Positions 1-8,619 of a stretch of DNA of 64,000 bases are shown piece by piece; position 1 is the first letter of the stretch, and each line of letters starts with the position of its first letter. Origin of the DNA: Polluticaenibacter yanchengensis (GTDB lineage Bacteria; Bacteroidota; Bacteroidia; Chitinophagales; Chitinophagaceae); assembly GCA_027854065.1 (NCBI GenBank), contig JAQGEF010000016.1, positions 30,974 through 94,973 of the forward strand, given 5' to 3'. The translations under genes were made by a program, and so were the position numbers. The notes beneath the pieces were generated by a model. That model did no database searches, was not told the origin of the DNA, and worked only from the letters and a program-made list of their open reading frames with translations.

Positions 1-960
1 CAGAAAGCTTCTACCATTGCAGGTATCATGAAAACATTAGAAGAGAAAGGCGCCATGGCTTATACAACCATCGTTGCTGCTTCTGCTTCTGATCCGGCTC
101 CTCAACAATTCTATGCACCGTTTGCAGGTGCTGCTATTGGTGAGTTCTTCCGTGATACTGGTCGTCCTGCATTGATCATTTATGATGATTTGTCTAAACA
201 GGCCGTAGCTTACCGTGAGGTGTCTTTATTATTACGTCGCCCTCCGGGACGTGAAGCATATCCTGGTGATGTATTCTACTTACATAGCCGTTTGTTAGAG
301 CGTGCTGCGAAAGTGGTTGCTAAAGATGAGATTGCTAAAACAATGAATGACTTACCTGAGTCTATCAGGCATTTGGTAAAAGGTGGCGGTTCATTAACAG
401 CATTACCTATCATCGAAACACAAGCCGGTGACGTATCTGCTTATATCCCAACCAACGTAATTTCTATTACTGACGGCCAGATTTTCCTTGAGACCAACTT
501 GTTCTTAAGCGGTATCCGTCCGGCTATCAACGTAGGTTTATCTGTAAGCCGCGTGGGTGGTTCTGCCCAGATCAAATCAATGAAAAAAGTATCTGGTACC
601 TTAAAATTAGACCAGGCTTTATATCGTGAGATGGAAGCTTTCTCTAAATTTGGTGGTGACCTGGATGCAGCTACTAAACTGGTAATTGATAAAGGTGCCC
701 GTAACGTGGAAATTTTAAAACAACCACAATACTCTCCGGTATCTGTAGAAAAACAAGTAGCGATCATTTACTTAGGAACTAACGGTTTATTACGTGAAGT
801 GCCTGTGAAAAATGTACCGGCTTTCGAAGATCATTTCTTAACTGAAATGGAACACAAATTACCAAACGTTTTAGCTGAATTCAAAAAAGGTATCCTGGCT
901 GATGAAAGCATCAAAGCGATGGTAGAGTTAGCAAAAAGCTTAGTAGGTCAATTCAAATAA
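1..960 (+). CDS. atpA: ATP synthase F1 subunit alpha, 3' part
   Basis: Catalytic-core subunit of the F1Fo ATP synthase, on the cytoplasmic face of the inner membrane; alpha alternates with beta in the F1 hexamer. The reading frame is already open at base 1, so the gene starts before the window. The 319 visible residues are about the C-terminal 60 percent of a normal 500-530 residue alpha chain. The visible part includes the [18 protein letters not shown] stretch, the SRLLERAAK stretch and the alpha/beta signature [10 protein letters not shown] near bases 518-547. Codon choice is strongly biased (TTA for Leu, CGT for Arg, GGT for Gly), as in gapA and rhaEW, which fits high expression. No gamma subunit gene follows. 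A strong terminator comes 18 bases after the stop, so atpA closes its operon here. Confidence 0.97.
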   Translation, partial: QKASTIAGIMKTLEEKGAMAYTTIVAASASDPAPQQFYAPFAGAAIGEFFRDTGRPALIIYDDLSKQAVAYREVSLLLRRPPGREAYPGDVFYLHSRLLERAAKVVAKDEIAKTMNDLPESIRHLVKGGGSLTALPIIETQAGDVSAYIPTNVISITDGQIFLETNLFLSGIRPAINVGLSVSRVGGSAQIKSMKKVSGTLKLDQALYREMEAFSKFGGDLDAATKLVIDKGARNVEILKQPQYSPVSVEKQVAIIYLGTNGLLREVPVKNVPAFEDHFLTEMEHKLPNVLAEFKKGILADESIKAMVELAKSLVGQFK

Positions 961-978
961 TTGTACCATAACAATAAT

Positions 979-1010
979 AAAAGCCACTTAGAGCAATCTG
1001 AGTGGCTTTT
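979..1010 (+). terminator. Rho-independent terminator of atpA
   Basis: A 14 bp stem (AAAAGCCACTTAGA with TCTGAGTGGCTTTT, one G-U pair) closes on a GCAA tetraloop and ends in a T-rich 3' arm. It lies just after the atpA stop. Confidence 0.85.
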
Positions 1011-1157
1011 ATAGTATGGGACGATACTGACAAGTGCATGCATTTTTTGAATGATATCCTATTTCTCTCACAGTAATAAAGATGGCCCTTAGAATTCATT
1101 GCACTTCGACAAGTTCAGAGGGACATTGTTATTACTTTATTATCCTGTTCTTCAATT

Positions 1158-2381
1158 CTAAGTGTCACAAGTCACATCATCCCAATCCTCGTTCATATAA
1201 TTGATCAGCCAGTTGAGGGCATAATGTCTTTCATATACGACACCCGGGTTTACCGCTGTTATTTCCTGGTTATTCAGCCTCGCATCCACGCAAGCCCAGT
1301 CCAGCCTGTAGTACAAATCATTGGCGTCCAGAATTTCCTTTACCGACCGGCTTTCTGTAACGCTGTTAATAAAATCGTTAGGGTCTTTACCTGCCTGTAC
1401 CGGGTATTCGTCTTCCGGTATCTCCTGTAGCTGGCAGAGTTCATCAGGAAACCCTAAATCTTCAACTTTACCCAATGCCCACATCAAAGTCCAGATACAT
1501 TCACATTTCCAGGTTTCCTGGTTCTTTTTTTCGGTAGTAGGATTTTCCAGGAAGTCGCGTTCATTAGGCGTAACGTATTGCCAGAGATCGTATTTTTTTA
1601 AGTAGTCGATTGCTTCTTTACCAGATAAGCTGTCAAAAGCCACAAAATTAGTCACGGCCAATACGCAAACTCTTTCAGCAATTGCTTTCGCACTTCTTAA
1701 TTCCACTTCGTTGTCATCCTCAATATAAGGAAGATGTGAGTTTACTTTTATTTTATTGTTAATAGCAACGTCCTCGCTTTCGTACTTACGGGCTTTCTGC
1801 CTGTTGGTTATTTCCGCCTGCTTGCCATCATAAAATTCCGGGCTGATTTTTACTTCTAACTCTTCAATGGCGGAATTACCCTGCAGATCTGTAATCAGGT
1901 CCAGGTTTTTATCCAGGAAGTGTTGAGAATCAGATTTACTGATGCTGGTATTCGGCTGGGCAAAAACGATGGCATCTAATTCAGATACCAGGTTCTTTAC
2001 CAATTCAGGAAGTTCTTTAATATCGTTCTTTTCGTTTGATATAGTGAACTCGGTATTTAATGTCACTATCTTATGTAACAGTAGGCTTTTAATCTTAGGG
2101 TTTTTAACCGGTAAACTATTCACATAGCCGTAAAGCCCTTTTATATTTTCTGCCAAAGGGCTATTGTCCACTTCTACAATCTGGTAGCTGGCAATACCAC
2201 GTTCCCTGTAATTGATCTTAAATTCTTTATTGCCGCTGAATAAACCTCCTTTTAAAACAACGGTAATGTATTTGGAGTCATTATCACTGTTGACATCAAT
2301 CTTTGCTTTTGGAAAACTATTGTTGATATTAGAAATCAATTTTTCGTAAGCTAAATAGTGCGTATATATGGTACAAATCAT
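1158..2381 (-). CDS. DUF4272 domain-containing protein
   Basis: A 407-residue protein of unknown function, probably cytoplasmic. The C-terminal half has the features I associate with DUF4272: an ERVCVLAVTNFVAF segment, a CECIWTLMWALGKVEDLGFP block rich in Cys and Trp, and an RLDWACVDAR segment near the end. The N-terminal 170 residues look like a separate alpha/beta region. I chose the ATG at 2381 (MICTIYTHYLAYEKL). An in-frame start 60 bases upstream lies inside the terminator hairpin of the preceding gene. No partner genes suggest a role. Family assignment is by memory of motif pattern, so moderate confidence; the function is unknown. Confidence 0.75.
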   Translation of the reverse strand: MICTIYTHYLAYEKLISNINNSFPKAKIDVNSDNDSKYITVVLKGGLFSGNKEFKINYRERGIASYQIVEVDNSPLAENIKGLYGYVNSLPVKNPKIKSLLLHKIVTLNTEFTISNEKNDIKELPELVKNLVSELDAIVFAQPNTSISKSDSQHFLDKNLDLITDLQGNSAIEELEVKISPEFYDGKQAEITNRQKARKYESEDVAINNKIKVNSHLPYIEDDNEVELRSAKAIAERVCVLAVTNFVAFDSLSGKEAIDYLKKYDLWQYVTPNERDFLENPTTEKKNQETWKCECIWTLMWALGKVEDLGFPDELCQLQEIPEDEYPVQAGKDPNDFINSVTESRSVKEILDANDLYYRLDWACVDARLNNQEITAVNPGVVYERHYALNWLINYMNEDWDDVTCDT

Positions 2382-2430
2382 AGGGCAGAATTTAATAGTA
2401 ACTACAATTTTAGTACAATATTTTGAATAA

Positions 2431-2470
2431 AAAAACGGCAATTACAATAAACTGAGTAATTGCCGTTTTT
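2431..2470 (-). terminator. Terminator between receiver-like gene and DUF4272 gene
   Basis: A perfect 15 bp stem (AAAAACGGCAATTAC with its complement) has a 10-base loop and a T-run on the minus strand. It ends the transcript of the gene at 2485-2838 and means the DUF4272 gene is transcribed separately. Confidence 0.85.
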
Positions 2471-2484
2471 CTTTTTTATTTTGA

Positions 2485-2838
2485 CTAGAAAGCGGGGTTG
2501 TCATGAAGTTTTAATTCACTGTCGCTATTGGCTTCCATCCATTTGTCTATTAACTGGTCCATTTTAAAACTGATATAATCAATATGGTTCAGGTCTGTTT
2601 CAGTTATGGCTGCATCCGGGTGCATCAAATCCGTAATGGTCTGAACTTTTTTATAATCGGTTTTTGGTAAATCCAGGTCAACGATTAAAAGGTCCATTTT
2701 ATGGTTGTTGATCGCGTCGATCGCTCTTTCTATATCTGTCTCGTAATTGACTTCCGTATTTTTAGTAGCCAATATTGTTTTCACGTTATCTAAATTTGTA
2801 TCTGTTGCAGCTACTACCAATGTTCTTAAAGTTCTCAT
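2485..2838 (-). CDS. Receiver-like single-domain protein
   Basis: A 117-residue protein resembling a response-regulator receiver domain with no output domain. The strand pattern MRTLRTLVVAATDTNLDNV then DLLIVDLDLP fits beta1 and beta3 of a receiver, with the aspartate in IVDLDLP as the candidate phosphoacceptor. The acidic pair normally found after beta1 is not clear (ATDTN), and no convincing Thr/Lys pair is visible afterwards, so it may be a pseudo-receiver. The start at 2838 is supported by an AAGGAG ribosome binding site just upstream and by a TAnnTTTG promoter box at 2862-2869. No histidine kinase is adjacent. Function unknown; the receiver resemblance is moderate. Confidence 0.7.
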   Translation of the reverse strand: MRTLRTLVVAATDTNLDNVKTILATKNTEVNYETDIERAIDAINNHKMDLLIVDLDLPKTDYKKVQTITDLMHPDAAITETDLNHIDYISFKMDQLIDKWMEANSDSELKLHDNPAF

Positions 2839-2861
2839 ACTGTCTCCTTTCTTTTGTAGCA

Positions 2862-2869
2862 CAAAATTA
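2862..2869 (-). promoter_or_regulatory. Candidate -7 promoter box, receiver-like gene
   Basis: On the minus strand this reads TAATTTTG, matching the Bacteroidota -7 consensus TAnnTTTG. It is 24 bases before the chosen start codon. No good -33 TTTG was found at the usual spacing. Confidence 0.45.
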
Positions 2870-3109
2870 CACAGGCCATTCATTTTGAATATTAATGTAG
2901 ATTAAGGAGTATTTGACTATTTTTTCGTATATTATTTAATTAAACCGAAAGTTATGTTTCTGAAAGTGGGTATTATAGAATCACTGATAAGCTGCAATGC
3001 AGCATTCTATTTGTAGCATATTATATTGAATTATTGCAGAATTGCCATAGCCTGGTAACACCTTATACTGCCGCCCGAGATAGCTTTGGTTTGTTAATAT
3101 TCGTATGGT

Positions 3110-3811
3110 TTAATCCAGGTATGGCATCAAAAACCTTAAAATAATTGGAGCCAGTATAGAAGTCAGGATACCGTTGAAAATCATGCCTACGCTGGCAAAA
3201 GCGCCGTATTTTTTACTTACTTCCATTGCCTTTAACGTGCCTAATGCATGAGATGCCGTGCCCATCGCAATGCCCTGCGACATTGGGTTGGATATTTGAG
3301 AGAGGTTCATAATGTGAAACCCAACCATACTGCCAAAAATACCCGTCATCATTACACAGGCCGCTGTTATAGAAGGGATGCCATGTATGGATTTAGATAC
3401 TTCCAGGGCTATAGGTGTACTCACCGATTTAGGTGCCAGCGATAAGATGATGTCATTTTCAGCACCGGTCCATTTTGCCAGTAGTACCACCGATACAACG
3501 CCTACAATGCATCCTGCAAGCTGGCTGGTAATTATCGGGAATAACTGCTTCTTTATATGCTCCCATTGTGTGTATAGCGGAATGGCCAGTGCTACAATAG
3601 AAGGTTGTAGAAAAAAATCAATGTATTGGCCTGCTTCTTTATATTGTTCATAAGGAATATTCAGTACCAGGCAGTAATTGATTAATACCACCATTGAAAT
3701 GATGATCGGGTTGAACAATATCCACTTTCTTTTAGATGTCAGGTAATTGCCAAACGCATATAAGGTCAATGTTAAGAATAACAGGAATACCGGGTTGGAA
3801 AGATAATTCAT
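3110..3811 (-). CDS. lrgB: LrgB/CidB-family membrane protein
   Basis: A 233-residue, strongly hydrophobic inner-membrane protein of the LrgB/CidB family. Hydrophobic segments run through the whole chain, and the family region around SLAPKSVSTPIALEVSK is visible near residues 125-142. Members have been linked to murein hydrolase control and cell lysis, and in other organisms to glycolate or pyruvate transport; which applies here is unknown. Its start overlaps the end of the LrgA gene by four bases (ATGA type), so the two are translationally coupled. Confidence 0.9.
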   Translation of the reverse strand: MNYLSNPVFLLFLTLTLYAFGNYLTSKRKWILFNPIIISMVVLINYCLVLNIPYEQYKEAGQYIDFFLQPSIVALAIPLYTQWEHIKKQLFPIITSQLAGCIVGVVSVVLLAKWTGAENDIILSLAPKSVSTPIALEVSKSIHGIPSITAACVMMTGIFGSMVGFHIMNLSQISNPMSQGIAMGTASHALGTLKAMEVSKKYGAFASVGMIFNGILTSILAPIILRFLMPYLD

Positions 3812-4152
3812 TGCCTGTTTCTTAAGAATTGATGAGTAATGCCGGTTACAAAAACAACCAGGATAGTGCTGGCAAGCGTCGCAACTAAAATTGGAACTAA
3901 AGATTTACTCATAATGCCGAAATAGTTGATCATGGCCACGCAGGGCGGCACAAAGAATATGCCCATATTCTTTATCAGGAAAGCACTTAAGCCCTCTACA
4001 TCTTTTAACCGGATTATTTTTAGTTGTAATAGCCCCCAGAGTGTCAGCATGCCGATAATGCTTGCCGGAATTTTTACATGGGTCAGGTACACGATTAATT
4101 CACCAAATGCCAGGCATCCGAAAATGATAGCCAGTTGTTTAATTGAATTCAT
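3808..4152 (-). CDS. lrgA: LrgA/CidA-family membrane protein
   Basis: A 114-residue holin-like inner-membrane protein, usual length for CidA/LrgA. Family features are the PASIIGMLTLWGLLQLKII segment and the FVPPCVAMINYF segment, where the FxPxxVG-like loop sits. Four hydrophobic helices are apparent. It is the first gene of the lrgA-lrgB pair. Minus-strand TAnnTTTG-like boxes are present upstream at 4175-4182 and 4186-4193. No LytR-type regulator is next to it. Confidence 0.9.
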   Translation of the reverse strand: MNSIKQLAIIFGCLAFGELIVYLTHVKIPASIIGMLTLWGLLQLKIIRLKDVEGLSAFLIKNMGIFFVPPCVAMINYFGIMSKSLVPILVATLASTILVVFVTGITHQFLRNRQ

Positions 4153-4208
4153 TTTACTATAAAGTTGCGCCTTTCAAATTTACAACAAAACTATTCAGCA
4201 TCATTTAC

Positions 4209-4865
4209 TCATTCCGTAACAAATAAGCCGTCTTTCATTACTAATTTCCTGTCGCACAGGTCCGCCAGGTGATTATTATGTGTAACAATTAAGAAAGTCT
4301 GCCCGATAGCATCTCTCAGTTTAAAAAACAGTTCATGCATTTCTTCCGCCAGGTGGCTGTCAAGATTACCCGTTGGTTCATCCGCAAATACAATGTCCGG
4401 GTTGTTAATTAAAGCCCTTGCTACAGACACCCGTTGTTGTTCCCCTCCGGACATCTGTGAGGGCTTATGCTCCAACCTGTGCGCCAGTCCCATGGTTTCC
4501 AGCAGCTCTTTCGCCCTCTTTTCTACTGCGGATTTAGAAGCACTGCTGATATAGCCCGGCATGCATACATTTTCAAAAGCAGTAAATTCCGGTAACAGGT
4601 GGTGAAACTGGAAGATAAAACCTATATGCTTATTGCGGAATGCCGACAATTTATTGCCGCTTAAAGCCGTTACATTTGTATTATTGATATACACTTCTCC
4701 CTTGTCCGGCGCATCCAGCGTACCCGCAATATGTAACAATGTACTTTTTCCTGCCCCGGACGAACCCACTATACTCACTACTTCGCCTTCTTTAACCTCC
4801 AGGTCAACCCCTTTCAATACCGGAAGTGCGCCATAGTTTTTGTATATACCTTTTGCCTGTAACAT
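4209..4865 (-). CDS. lolD: Lipoprotein-releasing ABC transporter ATPase LolD
   Basis: Cytoplasmic ATPase subunit (218 residues) of the LolCDE-type exporter that releases outer-membrane lipoproteins from the inner membrane. Walker A GSSGAGKST lies at residues 34-42, the Q-loop in FIFQFHHLLPEF, the ABC signature SGGEQQ at 139-144, Walker B DIVFADEP at 157-164, and the H-loop histidine at 196. The FQFHHLLPEFTAFENV stretch and overall length match LolD better than other ATPases. I use the ATG at 4865 rather than a TTG nine bases upstream. The LolC/E permease is not adjacent, so a related exporter ATPase of the MacB type cannot be fully excluded. Confidence 0.85.
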   Translation of the reverse strand: MLQAKGIYKNYGALPVLKGVDLEVKEGEVVSIVGSSGAGKSTLLHIAGTLDAPDKGEVYINNTNVTALSGNKLSAFRNKHIGFIFQFHHLLPEFTAFENVCMPGYISSASKSAVEKRAKELLETMGLAHRLEHKPSQMSGGEQQRVSVARALINNPDIVFADEPTGNLDSHLAEEMHELFFKLRDAIGQTFLIVTHNNHLADLCDRKLVMKDGLFVTE

Positions 4866-4990
4866 AATAAACAATTAATAGAAATGTAAATGTAAAAGAA
4901 TGTGCTCTAAAATAATCTTTTTGAATAAAAACAATACTTTTACAATCTCGAAAGCACCGAAGTATATTGTATATCTAATAAATTAATTGC

Positions 4991-6394
4991 ATGACAGAAG
5001 AATTGGAAGACATTACAAAACAGCAGTCGATGCACGAAGAATTTGAGCAGCTTATCGCCACGGATAAAAAAATGGAAATCAGGAATTTCCTGAATGACCA
5101 GAACATCAGCGATGTGGCTCAGTTAGTGTACGATTATCCAGAGTATGAAATTCAAATTTTTGTATCTCTTAATATTAACAGAGCTGCAAGCGTTTTTAAA
5201 ATACTGGACTTTGCCGAGCAGAAAAGGATTATCAATTCTTTACCGCCTTTCAAAACGGCAGAATTATTAAATGAACTGCCAAGTGATGACCGTACGGATT
5301 TCTTTGAAGAAATGCCCAGCAGCGCCGTTCGCGAACTCATCAAATTATTAAATCCTGAAGAACTTAAAACAACCCTTAGTTTACTCGGTTATCCGGAAAA
5401 CAGTGTCGGCAGGTTAATGACCACCGATTATGTGTATATCTATGCGGACGATACGGTAGCGCAGGCTATAGAAACCATTCGCCGTTATGGTAAAGATTCG
5501 GAAACGGTAGATGTTATTTATGTGATAGATGATAAGGGAGATTTATTGGATGACTTAAGGATCCGGGATATCATATTAGCGTCCCCGGATAAAAAGATAA
5601 GCGAACTGATGGATGACCGGGTGATTGTACTACATGCGCACGATGACCAGGAAGTTGCCAGTGATGCTTTTAAAATGAATAACCGCGTGGCTTTACCGGT
5701 GGTTAGCAAAAGCAATAAATTATTAGGAATTGTTACCATTGATGATATCCTTTGGGTAGCGGAAGAAGAGTTTACGGAAGATATCCAGATGATCGGGGGT
5801 ACACAGGCTTTGGATGCGCCTTACCTGGATACACCGATCATGAAATTATTCCGCAAAAGAATCAGTTGGCTGGTCGTACTTTTTTTAGGGGAGATGATTA
5901 CTGCATCCGTTATGCAGCACTATGAAGGCGCTTTAGAGAAATTCGTGGTGCTTGCTCTTTTTATTCCTTTAATTATAAGTAGTGGTGGTAACAGTGGCAG
6001 CCAGGCAAGTACCCTGATCATCCAGGCAATTGCCACCGGTGATGTCAGCCTTTCAGATTGGTGGAAAATAATGAAGCGTGAAATCCTGAGCGGGTTAATG
6101 CTGGGCGGCGTATTAGGTATCGTTGGTTTTACAAGAGTAATTTTATGGAATTCGGTACAACCCGGTGTTTATGGCGAACATTTTGTGCTGGTAGCCTGGA
6201 CCATTGCTATTACCTTGTTGGGGATCGTGCTCTGGGGCACACTTTCCGGCAGTATGTTGCCGCTCGTACTTAAGCGGCTCGGCGCAGACCCTGCTGTCAG
6301 TTCAGCGCCCTTTGTAGCCACTTTGGTAGATATTACAGGCTTGCTGATTTACTTTACAGTTGCTACAACAATCCTGTCAAGTGTAATGGGGTAG
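4991..6394 (+). CDS. mgtE: Magnesium transporter MgtE
   Basis: Inner-membrane Mg2+ channel/transporter of 467 residues, the normal length. The order is an acidic helical N domain (about 20-135), two CBS domains (about 140-265, including the GRLMTTDYVYI start), a connecting helix, and five membrane segments from about residue 285. The pore region carries LIISSGGNSGSQASTL and the later GADPAVSSAPFVATLVDITGLLIYF, both typical of MgtE. In this family the CBS and N domains close the channel when cytoplasmic Mg2+ is high. I see no Mg2+ riboswitch in the 125 bases between it and divergent lolD. Confidence 0.97.
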   Translation: MTEELEDITKQQSMHEEFEQLIATDKKMEIRNFLNDQNISDVAQLVYDYPEYEIQIFVSLNINRAASVFKILDFAEQKRIINSLPPFKTAELLNELPSDDRTDFFEEMPSSAVRELIKLLNPEELKTTLSLLGYPENSVGRLMTTDYVYIYADDTVAQAIETIRRYGKDSETVDVIYVIDDKGDLLDDLRIRDIILASPDKKISELMDDRVIVLHAHDDQEVASDAFKMNNRVALPVVSKSNKLLGIVTIDDILWVAEEEFTEDIQMIGGTQALDAPYLDTPIMKLFRKRISWLVVLFLGEMITASVMQHYEGALEKFVVLALFIPLIISSGGNSGSQASTLIIQAIATGDVSLSDWWKIMKREILSGLMLGGVLGIVGFTRVILWNSVQPGVYGEHFVLVAWTIAITLLGIVLWGTLSGSMLPLVLKRLGADPAVSSAPFVATLVDITGLLIYFTVATTILSSVMG

Positions 6395-6442
6395 GCACTT
6401 TAACCCTGGCAACAGCTCTTTCTCACAGCAGATTTTTTATTT

Positions 6443-6560
6443 GGGGCTATCGGCTGTTGGTACTTTATTCAACTTTAGTCCGGCGTACTTAGGGGTTCGC
6501 TATGCTCCGTGCTCCTGCGTCGCACCAGCTCGTACCTCGCTGCCCACGTATGCCGCAGCC
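6443..6560 (+). repeat. Structured intergenic repeat, copy A
   Basis: First of nine copies. It begins GGGGCT, has a 31 nt arm, then a main stem (GGCGTAC...GGG with CCC...GTATGCC), internal hairpins (GTGC...GCAC and AGC...GCT), and ends CAGCC. It is in the same orientation as mgtE and starts 48 bases after its stop, behind a short T-run. Confidence 0.85.
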
Positions 6561-6930
6561 TTTGAGCTTTTGCAATACTATTTTGCTATTGACTATAAAA
6601 TTCACGCTAATACCTATGTGGAAAGCAGGCCGGCGAAATTATACACAAAACCTGTTCCTCATTTTGAAGTGATGGCTTTCGCACTGCGCCAGGGATAGTA
6701 GCAAAGTACCCCGCAAAGCGGCATGAATAAAAGGTTGGTCGATAATATACCAAACGGTATAAAACGAATGGGCTGCCGCTGCGGCGTACTGCGGATAGCC
6801 CGGTGCATTGGCGCAGATACTGAAAAGATATTACGGAAATGATGGTATCTGCTCTGGAAAAGCGCGCCAAATGCAGGCGCCCAAAGAATAAAAAGTTCGT
6901 TATATTTATAATGCAATTGAAATTTGAAAA
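6561..6930. other. Intergenic stretch without a recognisable gene
   Basis: The 370 bases between repeat copy A and nadE hold overlapping short open frames in several frames, but none has a ribosome binding site, a family motif or biased codon use. I see nothing else in it. Confidence 0.6.
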
Positions 6931-8613
6931 ATGAAAATAGGAATCGTACAACAGAATTATCATATAGGCAATTTTGAAAACAATACTCAAAAAATAATAC
7001 AGGCAATTAACGAGGCAAAAACGAACGGTGCAGAGCTGGTCGTGTTTTGTGAATTGACGGTTTGCGGTTATCCGCCAAGAGATTTTTTAGAGTTTAACGA
7101 CTTTATTGAAAAATCGAATGCCGCTATTGAGGAAATTTGTAAACATACCTATGGTATTGGTGTATTAGTGGGAGCGCCTCAGAAAAACCCGGTTTTAGAA
7201 GGCAAGGATTTATTTAATGCGGCATGGTTCTTATACGAGGGTAAAGTACAGCAGGTGGTACATAAAACACTCTTGCCTACATATGATGTTTTTGATGAAA
7301 ACAGGTATTTTGAACCTGCTTATGACTGGCATACCATTCAATTTAAGGGCAGGAAATTGGCCGTTACCATTTGTGAAGATATCTGGAACCTGGGAGATAA
7401 TCCTTTGTACAGGATTTGCCCGATGGACAAGCTGATGCCTGAAAACCCGGACATCATGATTAACCTGAGTGCATCGCCATTCGATTATACGCATGTAGAC
7501 GACAGGCTGGCAATTGTAAAAGCAAATGTATTGAAGTACCAGTTGCCGATGATTTACTGTAACTGTGTAGGCAGTCAGACCGAGATCGTTTTTGACGGTG
7601 GCAGTGTGGCTTTTGACGGGATGGGTAACCTGCACACACAGTTGCCATTGTTTAAAGAAGCAACAGCCTACGTAACGGTCAATACGGACGGTACTTTTGC
7701 CGGTGAGATCTATAAGAAAGAAAGTGAACTGCCGGATGTGGAATTGGTACCGGCTACCCTGGATGCTACATTAAATATTGAACAGATTTACAATGCGCTG
7801 GTATTAGGCATTAAAGATTATTTTTCTAAAATGAACTTTAAGCAGGCGATTATTGCCAGTAGCGGCGGTATTGATAGTGCGGTAACACTTGCATTGGCCG
7901 TTGCTGCTTTAGGTAAAGAGAATGTGCGGGCAGTGTTGATGCCATCACATTTTTCAACGGGACATTCTGTTTCTGATGCGGTAGAATTAAGTAAAAACCT
8001 GGATAATGAATATGATATTCTCCCGATAAAGAATATCTATGATGCGTTTATGAGCGAGTTGAGCCCTGTTTTTAAAGACCTGCCATTCAGCGTGGCAGAA
8101 GAAAATATTCAAAGCAGGACCAGGGGCAACCTGGTGATGGCCATTGCTAATAAGTTCAATTATATTTTACTGAATACAAGTAATAAAAGTGAGCTGGCAA
8201 CCGGTTACGGTACGCTCTACGGCGATATGGCCGGGGGATTGGGTGTTTTGGGTGATTGTTACAAACTGCAGGTTTTTGAACTGGCTAAATACATTAACAG
8301 GGAGCGGGAGATTATTCCCGTAAATATTATTACCAAACCGCCGAGTGCGGAGTTAAGGCCGGGCCAGAAAGATTCTGATAGTCTGCCGGATTATTCCGTT
8401 CTGGACGCAGTATTATATCAATACATTGAGCTAAGGAAAGGCCCTGCAGAAATAAAAGGAATGGGATTTGATGCTGCATTGGTGGACAGGGTATTGAGGA
8501 TGGTGAATATGAATGAATATAAGCGGAACCAGTTTTGCCCCATCATACGTGTGTCACCCAAAGCTTTTGGTATTGGCAGAAGAATGCCGATCGTAGGAAA
8601 ATATTTGAGTTAA
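6931..8613 (+). CDS. nadE: Glutamine-dependent NAD+ synthetase
   Basis: Catalyses the last step of NAD+ synthesis: nicotinate adenine dinucleotide + ATP + glutamine to NAD+. It has 560 residues in two domains. The N-terminal nitrilase-type glutaminase domain carries the Glu-Lys-Cys triad at E41 (FCELTVCGYPP), K112 (HKTLLPTYD) and C148 (AVTICEDIWN). The C-terminal synthetase domain has the PP-loop SGGIDS at residues 311-316 and the KPPSAELRPGQKDSDSLP segment. This is the fused glutamine-using form, not the short ammonia-dependent enzyme. The recombinase gene follows within a few bases, so the two are probably co-transcribed. Confidence 0.97.
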   Translation: MKIGIVQQNYHIGNFENNTQKIIQAINEAKTNGAELVVFCELTVCGYPPRDFLEFNDFIEKSNAAIEEICKHTYGIGVLVGAPQKNPVLEGKDLFNAAWFLYEGKVQQVVHKTLLPTYDVFDENRYFEPAYDWHTIQFKGRKLAVTICEDIWNLGDNPLYRICPMDKLMPENPDIMINLSASPFDYTHVDDRLAIVKANVLKYQLPMIYCNCVGSQTEIVFDGGSVAFDGMGNLHTQLPLFKEATAYVTVNTDGTFAGEIYKKESELPDVELVPATLDATLNIEQIYNALVLGIKDYFSKMNFKQAIIASSGGIDSAVTLALAVAALGKENVRAVLMPSHFSTGHSVSDAVELSKNLDNEYDILPIKNIYDAFMSELSPVFKDLPFSVAEENIQSRTRGNLVMAIANKFNYILLNTSNKSELATGYGTLYGDMAGGLGVLGDCYKLQVFELAKYINREREIIPVNIITKPPSAELRPGQKDSDSLPDYSVLDAVLYQYIELRKGPAEIKGMGFDAALVDRVLRMVNMNEYKRNQFCPIIRVSPKAFGIGRRMPIVGKYLS

Positions 8614-8619
8614 GTGATT

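Noticed and set aside
6441-7006. Several open frames of 85-127 codons between mgtE and nadE, on both strands
   Set aside because: They run through repeat copy A or overlap the nadE start, disagree with each other in frame, and show no ribosome binding site, motif or codon bias.
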